A DNA stretch of 64,000 bases from Actinophytocola algeriensis (GCF_014203735.1 NZ_JACHJQ010000003.1:233326-297325), one strand, 5' to 3'. Counted from the stretch's first letter, positions 15,828-24,548 are shown. The notes: generated by a model not told the origin, from the sequence alone. Made by a program: numbers and translations.

Positions 15828-16346
15828 TCATGACGCCGACCGCAGGTCATCGATCGTGTCTCCCAGGGCCTCACGCAACGCGTTCAGCCCCCTGGCTGTC
15901 TGGCTCTTCACGGTGCCCTCGGAGCACTTGAGCGCCTCGGCCGTGCCGGCTACGTCAAGTCCCTCGAGGAACCTCAGGACGAGCACCGCCCGTTGCCGGG
16001 GCGGGACCGCCCGCAGACCGTCGAGCAGCGCGGACCTCGTCGCCACGGAGTCGCCGATCTCGCCGCCCTGTTGCGGCGTCTCCGGCAGCTCCTCGACGAA
16101 CCGCTCCCGCCGCCACGGGCGCCGGGACTCGTCGATCACCGCACGCACCAGCGTCCTGCGTACGTAGGCGTCCAGGGCCCCACGGTCCCGGATCTTGCGC
16201 CACCGCCGGTGCAGCGCGACGAACGCGGTCTGCGCGAGATCGTCCGCACGGTGCCAGTCACCGCACAACAGGTACGCGGACCTGCGCACGGCGTCTCGCC
16301 GAGCCGCGAAGTACTCCGCGAAGTCCTGCTCGTCGCGCTGATCCAC
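15828..16346 (-). CDS. SigE-family RNA polymerase sigma-70 factor (ECF group)
   Basis: This 172-residue protein starts with GTG 16346 (MDQRDEQDFAEYFAARRD), chosen for its length and a GAGAGAG ribosome-binding-like run just upstream. Region 2 reads AYLLCGDWHRADDLAQTAFVALHRRW. Region 4 reads VPPRQRAVLVLRFLEGLD, then SEGTVKSQTARGLNALREAL. It is a close relative of the 13876 sigma factor (shared RRSAYLLCGDWH and GTVKSQTARGLxALR), so the two modules look like an old duplication. The upstream TGCAACCTT element at 16408-16400 matches that of the other module. Confidence 0.87.
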   Translation of the reverse strand: MDQRDEQDFAEYFAARRDAVRRSAYLLCGDWHRADDLAQTAFVALHRRWRKIRDRGALDAYVRRTLVRAVIDESRRPWRRERFVEELPETPQQGGEIGDSVATRSALLDGLRAVPPRQRAVLVLRFLEGLDVAGTAEALKCSEGTVKSQTARGLNALREALGDTIDDLRSAS

Positions 16347-16377
16347 GCGGACTCTCTCTGCTCGTCGTCTGCATACG

Positions 16378-16408
16378 GGGGACGGAACGTCCGGCCCATA
16401 AGGTTGCA
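16378..16408 (-). promoter_or_regulatory. Putative ECF-type autoregulatory promoter
   Basis: On the minus strand TGCAACCTT (16408-16400) is followed after 15 bases by CGTCCC, about 40 bp upstream of the sigma factor GTG at 16346. CGTC is a usual ECF -10 core. The element duplicates the one at 14449-14441. Confidence 0.5.
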
Positions 16409-16496
16409 CGACCACTTCGTCGTGACGTACGCCACCCCTCAAGACGTCCGGGACACCAATGAGGATGCCCGCGCGGCGGTGTGGTGTGATCAGATC

Positions 16497-17516
16497 GTGA
16501 CCAAAGTGCGAGAGATCGACCTTCGTTCGGACACTGTCACCCAACCGGACGAGCCGATGCGGCTCGCCATGTCGCGCGCCGAGGTCGGCGACGACGTGCT
16601 CGACAGAGACCCCACGATGCAGGCACTGGAGGAGCGCGCCGCCGACATGCTCGGCGTCGACGCGACCCTCTGGGTGCCGAGCGCGACCATGGGGAACCTC
16701 GTCGCACTGATGGTCCACCTGCGCAGAGGTGACCGGTTCATCGCGCCCCGCGGCGCGCACGTGCTGGACGACGAACTGGGTGCGCCCGCGTGGCTCGCCG
16801 GCGGCATGCCGGAGGCGGTGGACTGGGGCGACTGGCCCGGCCGCATGCCGGTCGAGTCGGTGCGGCAGTCCGCGCGGAGCGGCCCGTACTACACGCTGCG
16901 GACCACGCTGTTGTGCCTGGAGAACACGCACAACGCGGCCGGGGGCACAGTCACGCCACCGGACGAGCACGCGAAGCTGGTCGCCACCGCCCGGGACGTG
17001 GGCCTGCGGGTGCACCTGGACGGGGCCCGGCTGTGGCACGCGTCGGTGGCCCTCGAGGTGCCGCCCGCCGCGCTGACGGTCGGGGTCGACACCGTGCAGG
17101 TCTGCCTGAGCAAGGCGCTCGGCGCGCCCATGGGCGGGCTGGTCGGCGGCACGTCGACGTTCGTCGAGGAGGCCCGCCGCGTCAGGAAGATGCTGGGCGG
17201 CGGGGTCCGGCAGGGCGGCATCGTGGCCGCGGCCGGCCTGGTCGCGCTGGACCGCGTCCAGGACCTCGCCAAGGACCACGCCAACGCCAGGAAGCTCGCG
17301 AAGGGGCTCAGGGACCTCGGCTGGGAGGTCAACGAGCCGGAGTCGAACATCGTGCTCGCGTCGACGCCCGACACCGAGGCGACGCTGACCGGGCTCAAGC
17401 GGGTCGGCGTGCTCGGGGTGCCGGTCGGCGGGCGCGTGCGGTTCATCCCGCACCGCGACCTCACGACCAAGGACATCAACGAGGTGCTGTCCCGGGTCGC
17501 GAAGCTGCACGCCTAG
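16497..17516 (+). CDS. Low-specificity L-threonine aldolase (PLP-dependent beta-eliminating lyase family)
   Basis: This 339-residue fold-type I PLP enzyme cleaves threonine or allo-threonine to glycine and acetaldehyde. It begins with GTG (MTKVREIDLRSDTVTQP); the LRSDTVTxP start is diagnostic. The PLP lysine is expected near residue 206 in CLSKALGAPMGG, and the cofactor aspartate lies in RVHLDGARLWHA. The tail ends tail-to-tail with the small membrane protein gene, the two TAG stops sharing a CTAG. Upstream is a divergent sigma factor with 150 bp between. Confidence 0.92.
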   Translation: MTKVREIDLRSDTVTQPDEPMRLAMSRAEVGDDVLDRDPTMQALEERAADMLGVDATLWVPSATMGNLVALMVHLRRGDRFIAPRGAHVLDDELGAPAWLAGGMPEAVDWGDWPGRMPVESVRQSARSGPYYTLRTTLLCLENTHNAAGGTVTPPDEHAKLVATARDVGLRVHLDGARLWHASVALEVPPAALTVGVDTVQVCLSKALGAPMGGLVGGTSTFVEEARRVRKMLGGGVRQGGIVAAAGLVALDRVQDLAKDHANARKLAKGLRDLGWEVNEPESNIVLASTPDTEATLTGLKRVGVLGVPVGGRVRFIPHRDLTTKDINEVLSRVAKLHA

Positions 17517-17683
17517 CGGATCTGCTTCTTCTCGGAGCCGCCCTTGATCGCGCTGTACCCGATGGCACCGATGGTGACGACGGCGGCGGCGACGAGCAGG
17601 AAGCCCAGCACCTTGAACACGAGGCCAATCACCGCGAACGCCACCCAGATGACGATGATCGCGCCGATGATCTTCAGCAGCAT
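17513..17683 (-). CDS. Small hydrophobic membrane protein (56 aa)
   Basis: An ATG at 17683 preceded by GGAGAGG opens a 56-residue frame beginning MLLKIIGAIIVIWVAFAVIG. It is almost entirely two hydrophobic helices, ending with a charged tail SEKKQIR. The ribosome-binding site, the composition and the precise tail-to-tail stop overlap with the threonine aldolase support a real gene. Small membrane proteins of this kind are common in actinobacteria, but I know no function. The last four bases (CTAG) serve as stop codon on both strands. Confidence 0.75.
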   Translation of the reverse strand: MLLKIIGAIIVIWVAFAVIGLVFKVLGFLLVAAAVVTIGAIGYSAIKGGSEKKQIR

Positions 17684-17796
17684 TTGAGGTTCCTCTCCGG
17701 GGTCTCACCGGGTGAACGACTGGCGCTCATCGGCGGTTCCACCAGTCAACCACCGTGACTGTGCTGGTACATCGGGGATATCCACTGGTTCGCGGC

Positions 17797-18951
17797 TCAG
17801 GGTGCGAGCCAGCCGCCCAGGCGCGCCAGGCCGGTCTCGATGTCCTCGGCCGGGCCCGCGAAGGAGAGCCGGACGAAGTGGTGACCCAGCTCGGGGTCGA
17901 AGTCGATGCCGGGCACGATCGCCAGGCCCGTCTCGGCCAGGAGGCGCTGGCACCACGCCATGGTGTCGGTGGTCAGGTGGGACACGTCGGCGTAGACGTA
18001 GAACGCGCCGTCGACCGGGGCGACCCTGTCGATGCCGAGGTCCGCCAAGCCCGTGACCAGGCGGTTCCGGTTCCCGAGGTAGGCGGCGACGTGTCCGTCC
18101 AGCTCGTCGTACCGGAACGCGGCGGTCGCGGCGTGCTGCGCGATCGCGGGCGGGCAGATGGTGAAGTTGCCGGTCAGGCAGTCGACCGCGCGCATGAGGC
18201 GCTGCGGGACCAGCAGCCAGCCGAGGCGCCAGCCGGTCATCGCGAAGTACTTGGAGAACGAGTTGACCACGATCGCCTCGCGGGAGAACTGCCATGCGGA
18301 CGCCGTGGCCTCCTCGCCGTACGAGATGCCGTGGTAGATCTCGTCGCTGACCAGCTGGACGCCGTGGTCGGCGCACCAGCCCGCGATGGCGGCCAGCTCA
18401 CCGACGGGCAGCACGGTGCCGGTGGGGTTGGCAGGCGACGCGATGACCAGCCCGTCGAGCGGGCCGGCCCGTTCGAGCATCTCGACCGTGGGCTGGAAGC
18501 GGGTGTCGGCGCCGCACGGCAGCTCGACCACCTCGCAGCCGAGCGCGGTGAGGATGTTGCGGTAGGCCGGGTAGCCGGGCCGGACGAGCGCGACCCGGTC
18601 ACCCGCGTCGAACGCGGCGAGGAACGCGAGGAGGAAACCGCCGGAGGAGCCGGTGGTGGCGACGACGTCCCCGCCGGAGACGTCGAGCGCGTACCGCTGG
18701 TCGTAGTGGCGGGCGATGGCCTCCCGCAGCTCGGGGATGCCCAGCTGTTCCGTGTAGCCGAGGGGGCCCTGCAGGGCCTGCGCGGCCTTGTCGAGAACGG
18801 CGCGTGGTGCCGCGGCCGACGGTTGCCCGGCGGCCAGCGACACCACGTCCCCCTGCGCGCGCTGCCGGGCGTTGGCCGCGGACAGCACGTCCATCACGTG
18901 GAAGGGTGGGATGTTCGCGCGCTGGGCGACCTGCAGCAGACGGGTTGACAT
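17797..18951 (-). CDS. Pyridoxal phosphate-dependent aminotransferase (class I/II)
   Basis: This 384-residue aspartate-aminotransferase-fold enzyme starts at ATG 18951 (MSTRLLQVAQRANIPPFHVM). An upstream in-frame start would add 12 residues. The motifs are SLAAGQPSAAAP, YTEQLGIPELREAIARHY, PANPTGTVLP, DEIYHGISYG, and the PLP lysine near residue 234 in SFSKYFAMTGWRLGW. The C-terminal arginine lies in HHFVRLSFAGP. The amino donor is unknown. It follows the MFS efflux gene by 32 bp on the same strand, so it may be cotranscribed under the same MarR control. Confidence 0.9.
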   Translation of the reverse strand: MSTRLLQVAQRANIPPFHVMDVLSAANARQRAQGDVVSLAAGQPSAAAPRAVLDKAAQALQGPLGYTEQLGIPELREAIARHYDQRYALDVSGGDVVATTGSSGGFLLAFLAAFDAGDRVALVRPGYPAYRNILTALGCEVVELPCGADTRFQPTVEMLERAGPLDGLVIASPANPTGTVLPVGELAAIAGWCADHGVQLVSDEIYHGISYGEEATASAWQFSREAIVVNSFSKYFAMTGWRLGWLLVPQRLMRAVDCLTGNFTICPPAIAQHAATAAFRYDELDGHVAAYLGNRNRLVTGLADLGIDRVAPVDGAFYVYADVSHLTTDTMAWCQRLLAETGLAIVPGIDFDPELGHHFVRLSFAGPAEDIETGLARLGGWLAP

Positions 18952-18983
18952 GACCCCAGCCTGCCGCCGATCGCCGCACGCGA

Positions 18984-20408
18984 TCAACCCACCGGCACGG
19001 GCACCAGCTCCTCGCGGACGGCCTTCGGCTGCCGGAGCACGACCACCGCGAGCAGCGCCGCGACCGCGACGAGCCCGCCGGCGACGGCGAACGCGAGCCG
19101 GTAACCGCCAAGGGCGTCACCCGACTCGTTCGTGTACGACGTGGCCAGGGTGGCGAGCACCGACAGTCCCAGCGCCCCACCGACCTGCTGGGTCGTGTTG
19201 ACCAGCCCGGACGCGACGCCGGAGTCGTCCTTGGTGGCGTCGGACATGGCGAGCGTCATCATCGCGGGGAACGCGAGCCCGGCGCCGATCCCCATCAGCG
19301 CGACGGACGGGAAGACGTCGAGCAGGTAGTCGGCGTCGGCAGGCGCCCGCGTGAAGAGCAGCAACCCGGCCGCGACCAGCACGAGTGCCGTGATCAGCAC
19401 CGGCCGCTCCCCGAACCGCGCGTTGACCCGCGCCGACGCCCCCAGCGACAGACCACCGATCCCGACGGCGACGGGCAGGAACGCGAGCCCGATCTGGAGC
19501 GGGTCGTAGCCGAGGACCCGTTCCAGGTAGAGGGCGCCGAGGAAGAACAGGCCGAACATCCCGGCGACCATCAGCACCTGGATCAGGTTGGCGCCCGCGA
19601 CGTTGCGGTCCCGCAGGATCCGCAGCGGCAGGAGTGGGTTGGCGACAGTCGCCTGCCGCACGACGAACCCGGCGAGCAGCGCGATGGAGAGCGCACCGAA
19701 GCCCAGCGTGTGGCCGGAGACCCAGCCGTGGTCGGCGGCCTTGACGATCGTGTAGACGCCGATCATGAGCCCGGCGGTGACGAGCACCGCGCCGACGACG
19801 TCCGCCCCGCTGCGCAGCCCGATACCGCGCTCACCGGGCACGGTCCTGATGGCCAGCGCGAAGGCGACCAGCCCGATCGGCACGTTCACGAAGAAGATCC
19901 AGTGCCAGCTGATGGCCTCGGTGAGCACCCCGCCAGCCAGCAGCCCTATCGACCCCCCGGCCGCGGCGACGAAGCTGAAGACGGCGATGGCCCGCGCCTG
20001 CTCCCGCTTCTCGGGAAACATGGTGACGATCATCCCGAGGATGACGGCGGCGGCCATCGCACCCCCGACCCCCTGCACGAACCGCGCGGCGATGAGCAGT
20101 CCCTGGGACGTGGCGAGCCCGCACAGCAGCGACGCGACGGTGAAGACGGCGACGCCACCGAGGAACATCTGTTTGCGCCCGATCAGATCCCCGACCCTGC
20201 CTGCGAGCAGCAGCAGGCCGCCGAAGGGGATGAGGTAGGCGTTGACCACCCACGCGAGCCCGGACTGGGTGAAGCCGAGATCGGCCTGGATGACGGGAAG
20301 AGCGACGTTGACGATGGTTCCGTCGAGGATGATCATCAGCATCCCCACGCACAGCACGACGAGCGCGTACCACCGCGAATCCCGCCGCTGACCAACGATC
20401 TGGGACAT
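18984..20408 (-). CDS. MFS drug efflux transporter (DHA2/EmrB-QacA family)
   Basis: This 474-residue protein starts at ATG 20408, five bases after AGAGGGGG. A GTG at 20429 is the alternative. About fourteen hydrophobic helices fit the DHA2 subfamily of proton-driven multidrug exporters. The family motifs are LDGTIVNVALPVIQADLG in helix 1, NAYLIPFGGLLLLAGRVGDLIGRK between helices 2 and 3, and GGVLTEAISWHWIFFVNVPIG in the motif C region. It lies downstream of a MarR gene with two operator-like palindromes in its promoter, so MarR-controlled efflux is likely. The substrate is unknown. Confidence 0.9.
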   Translation of the reverse strand: MSQIVGQRRDSRWYALVVLCVGMLMIILDGTIVNVALPVIQADLGFTQSGLAWVVNAYLIPFGGLLLLAGRVGDLIGRKQMFLGGVAVFTVASLLCGLATSQGLLIAARFVQGVGGAMAAAVILGMIVTMFPEKREQARAIAVFSFVAAAGGSIGLLAGGVLTEAISWHWIFFVNVPIGLVAFALAIRTVPGERGIGLRSGADVVGAVLVTAGLMIGVYTIVKAADHGWVSGHTLGFGALSIALLAGFVVRQATVANPLLPLRILRDRNVAGANLIQVLMVAGMFGLFFLGALYLERVLGYDPLQIGLAFLPVAVGIGGLSLGASARVNARFGERPVLITALVLVAAGLLLFTRAPADADYLLDVFPSVALMGIGAGLAFPAMMTLAMSDATKDDSGVASGLVNTTQQVGGALGLSVLATLATSYTNESGDALGGYRLAFAVAGGLVAVAALLAVVVLRQPKAVREELVPVPVG

Positions 20409-20436
20409 GGCCCCCTCTTGATTCTCCACAAGAGGG

Positions 20437-20468
20437 ACCGTAACAGATCGTCTACTAGCGGACGATCT
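20437..20468 (-). promoter_or_regulatory. Efflux gene promoter with MarR-type operator
   Basis: AGATCGTC (20445-20452) and GACGATCT (20461-20468) form a perfect 8-bp inverted repeat with 8-bp spacer. They lie immediately upstream of a TACGGT -10 (20442-20437, minus). A bound dimer would cover the -35 region. This is the expected position for a repressor such as the adjacent MarR protein. Confidence 0.55.
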
Positions 20469-20481
20469 CGTGTGGGATTGC

Positions 20482-20509
20482 CTACATCGGGACTAAATCG
20501 ATGATGTAG
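20482..20509. promoter_or_regulatory. Second inverted repeat upstream of the efflux gene
   Basis: CTACATC (20482-20488) and GATGTAG (20503-20509) are 7-bp arms, start to start 21 bp. They lie 13 bp beyond the first operator and just after the marR stop. This may be an auxiliary MarR site. Confidence 0.45.
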
Positions 20510-20533
20510 TGGCAGCAGGGAACGTGCCCGGGC

Positions 20534-20980
20534 TCACATCCGTCGACGGGGTGCTCGCTGACAAGCCACCGGCGTCGACAACCGGTTCTCGACCAACCGG
20601 CTCAACCCCCGGACAAGCCCGTCCCGCTCGTCCGCCGGCAGCGAGGACAGCACGTCCTCGTACACCCGGGCCACCACATCGGCGGCCTTCGCGTGGACCT
20701 CACGCCCCTGCGGAGTCACCACGATGATCCGGGCGCGCCGGTCGACAGGCGAAGTCTGCCGCTCCACCAACCCGGCCTTCTCCAGCTCGTCGACCGTCAC
20801 GACCATGGTCGTCTTGTCGAGACCGCACGTGTCGGCCAGCTGGATCTGCGTCTTCTCGCCGGTCAGCGCGGCCGACAGCACACAGCTGCCTCGCGGGGTG
20901 ATCCCCAGCCCCGCCAACTCCGCGGTCAGCTCGGTCGACAACACGTGACTCGCATGGGCGAGCAGGAACGCGAGATCCAT
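20534..20980 (-). CDS. MarR family transcriptional regulator
   Basis: This 148-residue winged-helix regulator carries LGITPRGSCVLSAAL, LADTCGLDKTTMVVTVDELEKAGLV and RRARIIVVTPQG. These are the MarR recognition helix and the wing, with the DRRA motif at the wing base. It is the first gene of a unit with the MFS transporter on the same strand, and two palindromes lie between them. MarR repressors of such pairs usually respond to phenolic or lipophilic ligands exported by the pump. That ligand class is inference. Confidence 0.9.
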   Translation of the reverse strand: MDLAFLLAHASHVLSTELTAELAGLGITPRGSCVLSAALTGEKTQIQLADTCGLDKTTMVVTVDELEKAGLVERQTSPVDRRARIIVVTPQGREVHAKAADVVARVYEDVLSSLPADERDGLVRGLSRLVENRLSTPVACQRAPRRRM

Positions 20981-21033
20981 AACCCCAGGTTACGCCGGTA
21001 GATCCGGCAGCAGATAATCCAGTGACCAACCAA

Positions 21034-22167
21034 TCAGTACCCGACGTAGGACCCGCCGCCCGCGGTCGCCTTGATGCCCGGCACGTTGGCCAGCGACCCG
21101 TACCGCGAGATCGCGTAGTTCACGCCGGCGCAGATGTTGTCGACCGGGTTCCAGATGTCGTTGTGCCCCGACAGCTTGTACGAGTCGAACGTCGGGTCGA
21201 TGCACTGCATCAGGCCCTTCGACGGCGTCCCCTTGGCGGCGTTGGAGTCCCAGTTGTTGATCGCGTGCGGGTTGCCGCCGGACTCGTGCTGGATGATCTG
21301 CCAGATCCGCTGCGCGTCCTCTGGTCCGACGTTGATGCCGTTCTGCCGGAGGATCTCGATCGCCTGGTTGATCCACTCCTGCACGTTGCCGGGCGGCGGG
21401 CCACCGGCGGGCGGACCACCGGACGAGCCGAGACCACCGCCTCCGCCCCCGGAACCGCCGGACCCGGTCGACGACGAGTTGCTCTGCGACGGCTGCTGGC
21501 TGCCGTTGCCCACGGAGTCCGCCGCGTCCGCCGACGATGGGCTCGTGGTCTGCGGCGGCGTCACGTTCCACTCGATCGGCTGACCGCTCTGCGGCGTGAA
21601 CGGCTGCGTGTTCGGCTGTGACAGCGCCGAGAACGTCGACGCGGGCGACGTGCTGCCGTTGATCGTGCCCAGCGCCGAGCCGAGCGTCTGCTCGGTCCCC
21701 TCGAGGTGCGTGTCGATGTCCGCCGCGGCGTCCGAGCACACCCGCGTGGTCATCGCGTCGAACTCCTCCGGGGTGGCGTCCGGGTGGTTCGTCGTCCACG
21801 TCGTGATGTCGGTGAGGGCCTGGTCGCAGCGCGACGAGAGGTAGCTCTTCGCGCCGGTGAGCGCGGTGGCGACGCTGGTGAGCGCGGTCGAGGCGTCGGT
21901 CATCGCCGTGCCGATGTCGGTGCCCGCGGTCCTGAACCTGGTCATGTACGCCACGAACTCGTCGGCGGAGCGGCCCTCCCACGCCTCGTCGAGCTTGGTT
22001 ACGCCGCCCGCGACCTCGCCGCTGTACGAGGACAGGTTGCCCGCGGCCGTGGCGAGCCGGGTCGCGGCCGAGGTGATCGCCTCGGTGTCCGCGTCCTTCA
22101 CCTTCGCGGCGGCGGTCGCGACCGCCTCGCCTCCCGCGTAGCCGGCCAGAGTGTCAGCCGAACCCAC
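21034..22167 (-). CDS. WXG-type T7SS substrate with C-terminal lytic transglycosylase (SLT) domain
   Basis: The protein has 377 residues from GTG 22167, preceded by AGGAGGGG. There is no signal peptide. The N-terminal ~180 residues are helical with a W-x-G turn (LDEAWEGRSADEF, Trp near 63), as in ESX substrates. A Ser/Gly/Pro/Gln linker leads to an SLT-type domain: IWQIIQHESGGNPHAINNWD with the catalytic Glu near 295, GLMQCIDPTF, and VNYAISRYG. I infer a peptidoglycan-cleaving enzyme exported by a type VII system. It is the last gene of the ESX substrate operon. The machinery genes (EccC, EccD, MycP) are not in the window. Confidence 0.85.
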   Translation of the reverse strand: MGSADTLAGYAGGEAVATAAAKVKDADTEAITSAATRLATAAGNLSSYSGEVAGGVTKLDEAWEGRSADEFVAYMTRFRTAGTDIGTAMTDASTALTSVATALTGAKSYLSSRCDQALTDITTWTTNHPDATPEEFDAMTTRVCSDAAADIDTHLEGTEQTLGSALGTINGSTSPASTFSALSQPNTQPFTPQSGQPIEWNVTPPQTTSPSSADAADSVGNGSQQPSQSNSSSTGSGGSGGGGGGLGSSGGPPAGGPPPGNVQEWINQAIEILRQNGINVGPEDAQRIWQIIQHESGGNPHAINNWDSNAAKGTPSKGLMQCIDPTFDSYKLSGHNDIWNPVDNICAGVNYAISRYGSLANVPGIKATAGGGSYVGY

Positions 22168-22178
22168 CGTGTCCCCTC

Positions 22179-22496
22179 CTAGACCTGCACGTACCGCGGC
22201 TGGGCACCGTAGGTGCGCACGCCCTCGTCCTCGTTGTTCTGGACCGTCTGCGCGACCGCGTCGAGCGCGCCGGCGACTCCGTTGAGCCGGTCCTCCGCGG
22301 CGTTGAGCTCGTCGTGCATGAGGTCGTTCAGCGCGTCCACCGCGCTCGCCAGCCCTGCGGAGCTCGGCAGCTTGCCGTAGACCGTCGACGCCGTGCACAG
22401 CTCGGGGAACGTATCGGAGATCTCGCCGAACTTCGGCTTGTAGTCGAGCGCCTTCTGCATGCAGCCGTTGATGGCGTCGATGTCGTACTTCGTCAT
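22179..22496 (-). CDS. Small helical ESX-associated protein (EspC/WXG-like)
   Basis: This 105-residue, signal-less, helical protein (MTKYDIDAINGCMQKALDYK) sits between the EspG-type and transglycosylase genes. The C-terminal part reads AGLASAVDALNDLMHDELNAAEDRL, then DAVAQTVQNNEDEGVRTYG, the amphipathic hairpin plus T-x-x-x-Y/D-x-D-like ending of EspC/WXG100-type T7SS substrates. It has no clear W-x-G turn. The spacing to the next gene is 11 bp. It probably pairs with the transglycosylase for export, as ESX substrates leave as heterodimers. That pairing is inference. Confidence 0.65.
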   Translation of the reverse strand: MTKYDIDAINGCMQKALDYKPKFGEISDTFPELCTASTVYGKLPSSAGLASAVDALNDLMHDELNAAEDRLNGVAGALDAVAQTVQNNEDEGVRTYGAQPRYVQV

Positions 22497-22564
22497 GTCG
22501 CCCCCTTTAGCGCGCCCCGTTCTGACGGCACGTGCCGCGGCGCGGTTCCCTCACCCCAGGACGG

Positions 22565-23332
22565 TCAGACCTCGGCCATCAGCTCTTGCACACAGCTCGC
22601 GAGACGCCGGTTGTCGGCAGGGGTGACGGTGCTCCACATGCGACCGTCCACATTCGGCTTCGCGAGGTGGACATAACGCCCGCGAGGTGTGTCGTGGAAA
22701 GCGACAACCCGGTCAGCGCGGACCATTCGCTGGTCCCGGTGCATGCGTGAGACGCAGAACTGACCGCGCACGTTCATGTCCCGCACCATGTCCGCCATCG
22801 TCTTGGCGTCCGGCCCGGACACTCCGGACCGGCTCAACGCGGCGGCGAACTCACGCACGTCCCCACGCGCCTCGGCGTCGGCCGCGCCGAGCACATCGGA
22901 CGGCACGCTCACCGACAGCCCCGGCCCCGCGACCACGTCCCCCGCGACCGACACCGCGGCCTCGGCGATGGCGGTCTCGCGGGCGGGGATGAGCCAGACC
23001 TCGGGCCCGTCGACGGCACACAGCAGCGCCGAACTACCGGAAACCACCGCGAGCGAGGAGATGCGGTGGTCGGTCCAGACCCAGCTGTCTATCGCGAGCT
23101 GCGGGTAGGCGAGCAGGTTCAGCCGGTCCAGCAGCTCGGGCGTGGCTCGGTCGCGGTCGGCGAGCCCGCGCTCCTCGAGATCCGCGAACGCCTGCGCGAC
23201 AAGCTGCCGCCGCTCGGTGTGTGTGCGTCCGGGGCTCGGCACGGTGAGCGCCTCGTGCTTCTGTGGGAGCTTCTCGTGCTCCCACAGAACGTCGAACTCG
23301 AGCTTGGAGAGGACGATGGTGCCGCTGATCAT
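22565..23332 (-). CDS. ESX secretion-associated protein EspG family
   Basis: EspG proteins are cytosolic chaperones that bind the tip of PPE proteins before type VII export. The 255-residue protein begins MISGTIVLSKLEFDVLWEHE. It has FADLEERGLADRDRATPELL, LNLLAYPQLAIDSWVW and a C-terminal RGRYVHLAKPNVDGRMWSTV, the usual EspG layout. Its ATG follows the PPE-like gene stop at 23333 directly, matching the PPE-EspG pairing seen in mycobacteria. No membrane or signal segments are visible. Confidence 0.82.
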   Translation of the reverse strand: MISGTIVLSKLEFDVLWEHEKLPQKHEALTVPSPGRTHTERRQLVAQAFADLEERGLADRDRATPELLDRLNLLAYPQLAIDSWVWTDHRISSLAVVSGSSALLCAVDGPEVWLIPARETAIAEAAVSVAGDVVAGPGLSVSVPSDVLGAADAEARGDVREFAAALSRSGVSGPDAKTMADMVRDMNVRGQFCVSRMHRDQRMVRADRVVAFHDTPRGRYVHLAKPNVDGRMWSTVTPADNRRLASCVQELMAEV

Positions 23333-24538
23333 CTACCGGTCGTCATCGTCGCCGATCGACTCCGGCGCCACGACCCGTTCGTCGTCGAACACATCGCTCG
23401 ACTCGACCCCGTAGCGCCGGACGTGCTCCTGGTCCTCCTCGCCCTCTTCCCTGCGCCCTGCCCCCGCCGCGGCGGGCTGCATGATCGACCCACCCGGCCG
23501 GCCTGTGCGCGCGCCGAACTTCTCGGCGTTGCGCGCGGCCCTGGCTTCTTCCTCGGGTGCCGCACCGAGAGGTACACCGTTCTTGAGGGCGCCGCCGGCG
23601 CCACCCCGGCCACCACTGCGGGCGAGACGTTCACCGTCGGCACCCGCACCAGCACCACCCGCGCCGCCCGCGCCCATGAGGGTGGCGGCTTCGGCCATGA
23701 GCATCGGGTTCGCGCGGAGGGCCGGGTTGAGGGGGTTCGCCGCACTGGGCAGGAAGGGGTTGTTCGGCGTCGGCCCGGTACCGGTGATGGGCGGCGCGTT
23801 GAGCGGCGGGTTCGGCCCGGTCGTGGGCAGCTGAGGCACGTTCCCGCCGGCGGGCCCAGGCGAGAAGGTCGTCGAGGAACCGCCGGGCCCGGTACCGACA
23901 CCAGCGGGGCTGTACCCGGAACCCGAGTTGTAAACCCCGACGGACGAGATGTGAGTACTGGTGTCCACCGGCTGCGCGACGAGGTTCATCCCCGGCGGCA
24001 CCGGCAACGTCTGCGCCTGGCCGAGCGCGTCGGAGCTGTTGTTCTGGTAGCCGGTCATGGAGTCCACCGCCGCGTCACGGGCCGCGTTCGTCTCCCTGAC
24101 CTGCTGCGCGTGATCGGTCGTGTGCCCGAAGAACCCCGCCACCTTGTCGATGCCGTTCTCCTCTGTCGGCCCGCGGAGTGCACCCGATTCCGGAGCGGAG
24201 TTCTTCGTGATCCCGAAGACCGCCCCCTGCATCCCGACGCCAGCGGCCGACTCGGTCACGGGCCCTTGCGCATCCTCGGCGTAGATCGAGGCGGACTCGG
24301 TGGCCGCGGTGCCGCCATCCGCCGCCTCGCCCTGCCACGTGACGCCGATCTCCTTGAGCTGGTTCCGCAAGGTCTTGTCGGTGTCAGCGAGCCCACCAGC
24401 CAGCGCGACCAAGGCGTCGACCGCGTCCTCGAGCGTGCCTGGGCCTCGCCCATTACGCAGACCATCAACCTCTCGTGCAAGCGCCTCGTTGTCGTACCCG
24501 GCGAAGCGCAAATCGCTCAGTCCGTAGTCCCCGGCCAT
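23333..24538 (-). CDS. PPE-like type VII secretion substrate
   Basis: This 401-residue protein has a helical N-terminal ~170 residues and a W-x-G turn (IGVTWQGEAADGG). A long Pro/Gly/Asn-rich region follows, with NPFLPSAANPLNPALRANPM and a glycine-rich stretch (GAGGAGGAGAGADGERLA). The tail is acidic (SIGDDDDR). This plan fits the PPE-like ESX substrates of Pseudonocardiales, although a classical Pro-Pro-Glu triplet at the start is absent. It is flanked by the DUF3558 lipoprotein gene 10 bp upstream and by espG immediately downstream. It probably needs that EspG for export. Its extracellular role is unknown. Confidence 0.75.
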   Translation of the reverse strand: MAGDYGLSDLRFAGYDNEALAREVDGLRNGRGPGTLEDAVDALVALAGGLADTDKTLRNQLKEIGVTWQGEAADGGTAATESASIYAEDAQGPVTESAAGVGMQGAVFGITKNSAPESGALRGPTEENGIDKVAGFFGHTTDHAQQVRETNAARDAAVDSMTGYQNNSSDALGQAQTLPVPPGMNLVAQPVDTSTHISSVGVYNSGSGYSPAGVGTGPGGSSTTFSPGPAGGNVPQLPTTGPNPPLNAPPITGTGPTPNNPFLPSAANPLNPALRANPMLMAEAATLMGAGGAGGAGAGADGERLARSGGRGGAGGALKNGVPLGAAPEEEARAARNAEKFGARTGRPGGSIMQPAAAGAGRREEGEEDQEHVRRYGVESSDVFDDERVVAPESIGDDDDR

Positions 24539-24548
24539 AGCTACTTCC

